14,111 bases of DNA from contig MU617391.1 in assembly GCA_025201705.1 (NCBI GenBank), forward strand, positions 1 to 14,111. The letters are read 5' to 3'. Source of the stretch: Dissophora ornata (taxonomy: Eukaryota > Mortierellomycota > Mortierellomycetes > Mortierellales > Mortierellaceae). The position numbers and the translations under genes are program-made. Shown here in pieces: positions 8,515 through 14,111 of the stretch; position 1 is the stretch's first letter, and each line of letters starts with the position of its first letter. The notes beneath the pieces were generated by a model, which searched no databases, had not been told where the DNA came from, and saw nothing but the letters and a program-made list of their open reading frames with translations.

Positions 8515-10494
8515 TATGTAACAGCGAACGACGAAAGAGGTGTCTGAGGATCTGAACTAACACAAGCAACCTTACGAAGTGTTCAGGTGGTATTTTTAAA
8601 AAAAGAATAGCTGGGTATGAGCGCAAGAACGGTATGACTTTGGAGGAGGGAAATGATTACGAGCAAAGCAACAGAGATATAGATAGAGGGGGGGAAGGAG
8701 TTCTGGGAAGACACTGCAGCATGCATGGAAACGGATTTAAGGTAGAGTGGGGGAGTAAGATTTTGAAAGACTTTGCGTAACAAGGAAGCATGAGAGGCTG
8801 AATTGAGCATATTCGATAGAACAACCAGCATCGCCCTCCGTCTGTTAATTTTTTTTAGGATCAGCTCAGGGAAAGGATAAGGGGAGAGGTGTTTGATGGA
8901 GGCGAAGGACTCCTCTTTGTTTGAGCAAAAAAGGAGACGGTGTGAGAATAGAAGGATTAAATGATTGTAAACTTGCATACTGATGATTACAATGACGATG
9001 CAAAAGAGGCAGAGGGACAGTATGTCCAGCAGCAAATAATTTAAAGCTGAGGGAGCGACATAGTCGAAAACCGCCAACATCAACGATGAATGAACAAAAA
9101 GCTCAGAAGAGCCATGCCATGTAGCTGTTCAATCGGAATATTTTTTTTAGGGGAACGTCTTGTAGACAAGAACGAGGAGAACAAAATCGGGCAGAGTGTC
9201 GGGTTTGCCCGGCCCGGTGGGTAATTGTAAACATCCAATAAATCGATGTTCTCTTCCGCCCAAGGTGAGGCCTGGCGCCTCGGAAAAACGGCCCTGAATC
9301 CGCCGATAACTCTACCTCCAAAGTGAATGGATTATTCCCATAGCAAAAGAAACGCGAACTGGGAGCCATGCTTTAGGAGCACAACATATAAGCTCAAAAG
9401 GAGGCGTGGAAAAGTTAAGGAATACTATAACAACTTTGGGAGTTGAGAGGCATTAGGAGCCGAATGAACGGAGTGGGCTATCAGGATATAGGTGTGCCTG
9501 TAAGTTTGAATCCAGACGCGTTACTCACGCATGATTCTACATCGAACCTATCACGGTCTCTCAGACGCGTTCTGTGATCCAAACAGCGGCATTTCTCACC
9601 ATCAATACCACGACTGTGATCCCCTTCGTTCTAATAGATTGCCATTGAAAATATCCAGAACCAATGTATAGACCATTTGAAAGTTCCACAACATTTCAAC
9701 GAGAAAGCTCGAATGAGCCGGCAACCATGCTCCGTGTGAGTATTCACGTGGTTCAAGGCATGCCTTTGGTAATACTATATACGACTTTACCCATGCTGCC
9801 TGTTGAGTGGCTCTTATACCACACGAGTAAAACACGTCGCCCTGTCAATGGCCACGACATTCAGTTGGGTAATAATCTTTTCTGTAAAATAAACTTGAAG
9901 CTCAATAGGCACAATAATCCAACTTTAATTTTGTTGTAGCTATTTTGGATGGAACAACACATCGCCCTTGCACCTCCAGGTACGAGAAATATGGGTATCG
10001 TACTGTGAAGACTGCAAAGTGTCAGAAGCGGAGGCCCCCGTTGTTAGACTTTGTAGTCAGCCCCTTAAAGACGTCTATAATTTAGAACTAGGCAACTGAT
10101 ATTTATTCCAAAAGGATGTTGTTTTTTTGGTAGCGTTGGTTCATCCGGACTTCAAGTGGTACTAAAGAAGTGACCGACACACGAGGACTGGACTGCACGT
10201 GTGCTTGGGACAGCATTGCTGCTGATGTTGGCTTTGTTGCGCGCAAGAGTCGGAAAAACTAGGGCTAGGAGACTTTGAGTGCAGTCAAAATTTCCGCGCG
10301 ATAGCCTCAGCAGGTGTAGAAGGTACAAATGCTGAAAGCTGACCTATTCACAGACATGGAGCAGATAGGGTTTGTGAGCAACATCTTTGGGTCATTTCCA
10401 GCAATTCCAATCAATAAGTCTGCCAACCTTGTTTTTTGGATAACCTTGTACTGATTTTGCTTTTCAGTGATCACAGCAAGGCAGACAGAACATG

Positions 10495-10499
<5 letters not shown>

Positions 10500-10525
<26 letters not shown>
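10500..10525. repeat. (TG)13 microsatellite
   Basis: A 26-base uninterrupted TG run, preceded by ATATA. Read on the minus strand it yields the Thr-His run of a spurious open frame. Confidence 0.97.
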
Positions 10526-10529
<4 letters not shown>

Positions 10530-10922
10530 AGGGATCTCGCCGCCGTTGGATAAACAGAAAAGCACTTATTCTGGTTTGTTGCATCGACGCTGTCTGCTGA
10601 TGTGTGCTCGTCTCATTCGCGTAGTTGTGTCATCCCTCCGGAAAAGCCGATAGGCCATTGCACAGTTACGCCGCTGGCCATCACAGCTTGCACGCATAGC
10701 TATTAACTGTATGTTTGTACCTCGAACGAGAATTCTATCAGTCGAACGGTTAATAATTTAAGACAGAAATCAAGCTTGGAGGCCAAATGTCCAAAGAAGG
10801 CTGCGACAGCCTATTCTGATTAACCTCATCCGAGTGTTCATATTACTTTTATTGCCTTTTGTAGGGTAGTAGGGTGCGAGCGGAGTAAGGTCGCATCTCG
10901 GGCCTAGGGAACATGAGTGCAA

Positions 10923-10937
10923 GTGTGTGTGTGTGTG
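10923..10937. repeat. Short (GT)n repeat
   Basis: A 15-base GT run in the same gene-poor region, about 400 bases from the longer TG repeat. Confidence 0.9.
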
Positions 10938-11350
10938 GAGACCATGCCTTGGGCGATGTCGAGCGACATGTCACTGCAGAGAGTGTCATGGGTAAGACTA
11001 TGAACATGAGTATCCACAGGACATAATGAATATGACCATGTACCTGGTTTTGTCGGAATACCGGCCGTCAGCTACCCGAGAATATTTAGAATACTTGTCC
11101 GCCAGGGGACTATTAAAAGAAAGGAGAGCGGAACAATAATTGACAGATTCAGAAAAAGGGAATAAATCAAAGTTGGGCAGCTGAAATCCTGCCAGGATAA
11201 ACCGGTTTGTGCTCACGATCGTCTAAACTCAAAGAAAAATAAGAGTGTCAAGGCATGGCTTCCATTTATGACCACGATTTGGCTCAACTCCACACCCGGA
11301 CTGGAGTGGTGGTGGAGCGTTAGAGCCAAAAAAAGGGGGGCGTATCACAC

Positions 11351-11385
11351 CGTCTTCATGAAGACGTGTTCAATTCAAATGAACA
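11351..11385. promoter_or_regulatory. Two adjacent inverted repeats upstream of the transporter gene
   Basis: 11351-11366 is a perfect 16-base palindrome, CGTCTTCATGAAGACG. One base later, 11367-11372 TGTTCA and 11380-11385 TGAACA form a second inverted repeat with a 7-base spacer. They lie about 280-310 bases before the transporter start codon, a normal distance for fungal activator or repressor sites. The symmetry suggests dimeric binding proteins. No regulator is identified. Confidence 0.45.
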
Positions 11386-11453
11386 GCCGCGACGCAGTCG
11401 ATCTGCCTAAAGGTATTCCCGAGAACACCAGGAACTGAACTGCCTGGATGTTG

Positions 11454-11461
11454 CTTATAAG
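11454..11461 (+). promoter_or_regulatory. TATA-like element of the transporter gene
   Basis: CTTATAAG lies 201 bases upstream of the transporter start codon and is followed by a CT-rich stretch (11480-11620) suited to transcription starts. This is plausible by position and composition only. Confidence 0.4.
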
Positions 11462-11661
11462 GGCCAGGGGCCAACCCCATTCCTCTCTTTTCTGGCCCGA
11501 CTCACTTCTCACTCTCTCCTACCTAACTTGTGCTCTTTGCTCACCTCTCTTCGCCCTACCCTGTCTGCTACGACACACTGTCCCCCCTTCATCACTCTCC
11601 CTCTCCTCCCCCAGCTATTTCTACTGCGAGCGTAGTAGTTTTTGCTCGCTCATCATAACAC

Positions 11662-13575
11662 ATGGGTTCACAGACTCCCTCGGTCCATTCGGACAATGCC
11701 ACCGTTGTGATCGATTCCGAAAAGCAAGGATCCAACATTAGCTCCTCTTCTAATCCCATCCCAACCGCCTCAAAGGTCTCACTCCCCATCTCCAACGACA
11801 AACAAGAGTATATCGAGCACCAACAAAACATGCAACAAGGCGATGACGGCCAAAAAATGGAGGTCGATATTGAGACTTCGTCCACAAAGAATGGCAACCT
11901 CGATCCTGGCCCAGGTAACCCTGCGCTCGACGATCAGGTTGTGTCGCTTCCCTTCAAGGAGCTCATGATCGTCTTTGTCGGATTGATGCTCGGTATCTTC
12001 TTGTCGTCGCTGGATCAGACCATCGTCTCTGTCTGCACGCCAAAGATCGCCAACGAGTTCAACGGCCTGAACGAGGTTCCCTGGATCGGAACCAGTTACC
12101 TGTTGACATCAACCACCTTCCAGCCTCTGTAAGTGTTCCCCCTCGCGCTGCCCTGCCCTGCTGGTTTCACACCCCTGAGGATCACCAGGATCACCATTAA
12201 TTTTTAATCTTTATTTCTCCACACGTGCCTGTTTTGCAACACCCAAAGGTATGGAAAAGGAAGTGACATCTTTGGCAGAAAGGCGACCTTCCTGTTCGCC
12301 ATCACTGTTTTCTTGATCGGGTCGGCCCTCTGCGGTGCTGCCCAGAGCATGATCTGGATCATTGTCGCCCGTGGAATTGCAGGAGTTGGTGCTGGAGGCA
12401 TCATGTCCATGGTCATGATCATCATCACCGACCTGGTCTCTCTCAGAGATCGTGGCAAGTACCAGGGCATCATCGGAGCTGTCTTCGGATTCTCGTCCGT
12501 CATTGGCCCCCTTCTCGGAGGTGTCTTCACCGACAAGGCTTCCTGGCGCTGGGCTTTCTTCGTCAACCTCCCCATCGGTCTCATCACTATTGCTGCAGTC
12601 GTCAAGTTGCTCCATCTCCCCCATACCAAAGGCTCGTTCAAAGAGAAGCTCAAGCGTGTTGACATGCTTGGATCCTTGACCCTAGTCATTGGCCTCGTCC
12701 TCGTTCTTTTGCCCCTCAACTGGGGTGGCAGCACCTATGCTTGGAACTCTCCTCTTGTCATCGGACTCTTCTGCGCTGGTTTCGCAGTCCTTTTGATCTT
12801 TTGCTTTGTTGAGTGGAAGGTGGCCTTGGAGCCTATTATCCCCTTCCGCCTGTTCAAGAGCCGCACCAACGTTGCCGTCTTCTTGACCTGCATGTTCATC
12901 GGTATGGGCTTCTTCGGTATCATGTTCTTCATGCCCTTGTTCTTCCAGATCGTTCGTCAGGAAACTGCCACGTCATCCGGTCTCGAGATGCTGCCCTTGA
13001 TTGTCGGACTCCTAATCGCCTCCATCGCCTCGGGCTTCATGGTCTCCAAGTGGGGCCAGTACCGTCCATTTATCTGGGTCGGCATGGTGCTCTCAACCAC
13101 CGGTATCGGTCTGTTGCAGCTCGTGCAAGAGAATTCGTCTCGTGGCGAGATCATTGGATTCCTGTTCATTAACGGTCTCGGCCTGGGATTCTCGATGCAG
13201 ACAGTCATGCTCGCCATCCAGTCCTCTGTCGCCACCAAGGACATTGCTGTCGCCACTGCCAACGCGACCTTTTTCCGTACCGTCGGATCTGTGTTTGGTG
13301 TTGCCATCGCTGGAACAATCTTCAACAACTCCCTCAAGGACAATCTTGCTCCCTTGATTGCGATTAACCCTGAAATTGTCAAGGTCATTGCCAACTCTTA
13401 CCTGGCGCCTACATTCGGAGCTGAGACGGAGGCCCTGATCTTGCACGCGTACATGTTGGCATTGAGAGATGCGTTCCGTGTATGCATCCCCTTCATGGCC
13501 CTTGGATTCGTGTCCAGTTTGTTCATTCAACATCACAAGCTGCGCAAATCCCTAGGACCAACTCCTATGGAGTAA
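11662..13575 (+). CDS. MFS transporter, DHA2 (14-segment drug:H+ antiporter) family
   Basis: The exons are 11662-12128 and 12249-13575, giving 597 residues. The protein should sit in the plasma or vacuolar membrane and export small molecules (drugs, toxins, azoles) against protons; the substrate cannot be read from sequence. Residues 1-95 form a polar, Ser- and acid-rich cytosolic tail. Segment 1 (about 101-124) carries SSLDQTIVS with Asp118. QPLYGKGSDIFGRK at 154-167 is the loop 2-3 motif A. ARGIAGVGAGGI follows. GFSSVIGPLLGG at 236-247 is antiporter motif C, then SWRWAFFVNLPIG from 254. Further hydrophobic segments (near 295, 326, 364 and 403, and on to 580) make about 14 in all. The length is typical of fungal DHA2 pumps. 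Codons favour C in third position much more than the creC-like gene, hinting at higher expression. Vba-type amino-acid or siderophore transporters of the same superfamily are possible alternatives. No biosynthetic genes are adjacent. Confidence 0.93.
12129..12248 (+). other. Intron of the MFS transporter gene
   Basis: Donor GTAAGT and acceptor CAAAG, 120 bases, splitting a leucine codon after its second base. Splicing joins TTFQPL to YGKGSDIFGRK, the unbroken motif A expected for the family. Without it a conserved loop is lost. Confidence 0.9.
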
Positions 13576-13918
13576 ACCCGCACATTACGGAGTTTTAGCA
13601 CGAGTTCAACATAGAGAAGCATTCAAAGAAGACACGCACACACACTCCACACAAGGCACATTACGCGCAGTAGTAACCATCTTTTGTTTTTGGTTCTCCT
13701 TTCCGCTATGCATTCCTGTATAATACCCACACACACATAGTTAATGAGCAAAGTTACAAAAATATGACTTAATAATATTGACACCAGAAAACAGACAAAA
13801 AGCTGACAGAAAACAACTGACTGAGGCGCGGTTTTTTTCGTCCACGCACGGGCCTTACGCTGCATTGAGGCGAAGCATTATTTAGACAGTGTTGTTGCAA
13901 GATGCGCGATCACGCAGT
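13576..13918. other. 3' flank of the transporter gene
   Basis: No coding region is supported. The stretch is rich in CA repeats and AT-rich words (TATAATACCC, TTAATAATATTG) that could serve in 3'-end formation, but I see no canonical AATAAA. Confidence 0.5.
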
Positions 13919-14051
13919 TTACTTTGATGCAGTCTGACCACCCCTTGCGCCTGTGGTGTGAAAGGAGACGGATCTGGCCAACCTTGTTGCTCTTTGTTCC
14001 TCGATTTGCACCAGGACCTGGCCTCCGTTGCCGCGATTGTAATATTCGTTC
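13919..14051 (-). CDS. Possible last exon of an unidentified gene, partial
   Basis: On the minus strand, a TTGTCAG acceptor-like site ends at 14052. It is followed by an open frame from about 14050 to a TAA at 13919-13921, reading NEYYNRGNGGQVLVQIEEQ and ending GGQTASK. This frame stays open to the right edge of the window even without splicing, but it has no ATG. I do not recognise the protein. Two other minus-strand frames are also open here, so the choice of frame is a guess. If real, the gene is convergent with the transporter and continues beyond the window. Confidence 0.25.
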
Positions 14052-14111
14052 CTGACAATAATAATGCATGGTTGTTTGCCAAGTTTGCTAACAAACACGG
14101 GAGAAGAGGGG

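Larger units (their letters stand above)
8515..11661. other. Large gene-poor intergenic region with two divergent promoters
   Basis: About 3.1 kb lie between the start codons of the divergent Bni4-like and transporter genes. Open frames are short and scattered on both strands, and none resembles a known family. On the minus strand the first ~350 bases upstream of 8514 are rich in C and T, like a fungal leader. The other end, 11480-11620, is CT-rich on the plus strand. I see two TG repeats, two palindromes and a TATA-like site, but no tRNA, 5S or recognisable transposon. Confidence 0.6.

Noticed and set aside
8583..9083. 166-residue hydrophobic minus-strand open frame
   Set aside because: It lies in a pyrimidine-rich stretch directly upstream of the Bni4-like gene. 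T- and C-rich DNA naturally reads as Leu/Ser/Phe/Ile, and no family pattern is visible.
9480..9560. TTTGAATCC word suggesting a tRNA T-arm
   Set aside because: No matching acceptor stem, D-arm or anticodon arm could be found around it.
9602..9939. Overlapping plus (91 residues) and minus (77 residues) open frames
   Set aside because: They occupy the same bases on opposite strands, with no motif, no leader features and no splice pattern that improves either one.

Overview
The window looks like nuclear DNA of a filamentous fungus, most likely an early-diverging one such as a Mortierellomycete. The genes are split by short GT-AG introns (67 to about 240 bases), each gene has its own flanks rather than an operon, CT-rich leaders precede the start codons, and simple repeats are common. 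The phylum is an inference from overall gene style and protein resemblance; no rRNA, tRNA or other marker gene is present to confirm it.

Layout: 1-914 is the 5' flank of the first gene. 915-4079 (+) is a six-exon gene for an 858-residue WD40 protein of the CreC/WDR20/DMWD family, the partner of the CreB/USP12/USP46 class of deubiquitinases. 4080-4838 lies between two convergent genes and holds a run of 70 A, a phased array of TTAAYC words and a (TTG)7 repeat. 4839-8514 (-) is a two-exon gene for a very long, Ser/His/Gln-rich, mostly disordered protein. Its last ~56 residues resemble the C-terminal domain of the yeast Bni4/Afr1 septin and protein-phosphatase-1 scaffold group. 8515-11661 is a 3.1-kb gene-poor stretch with CT-rich leaders at both ends, (TG)n repeats and two adjacent palindromes near the last gene. 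11662-13575 (+) is a two-exon gene for a 597-residue major facilitator transporter of the DHA2 (14-segment drug:H+ antiporter) class. 13576-14111 holds its 3' flank and perhaps the last exon of a minus-strand gene that runs off the right edge.

The three genes do not form an obvious pathway. A carbon-repression/deubiquitination WD40 factor, a septin/PP1 scaffold and an efflux pump look like ordinary neighbours on a fungal chromosome. I see no transposase, CRISPR array, prophage, toxin gene or biosynthetic cluster. The most unusual material is non-coding: the TTAAYC array, the A70 run, the T-tracts and decoy splice sites inside introns, and the paired palindromes before the transporter.
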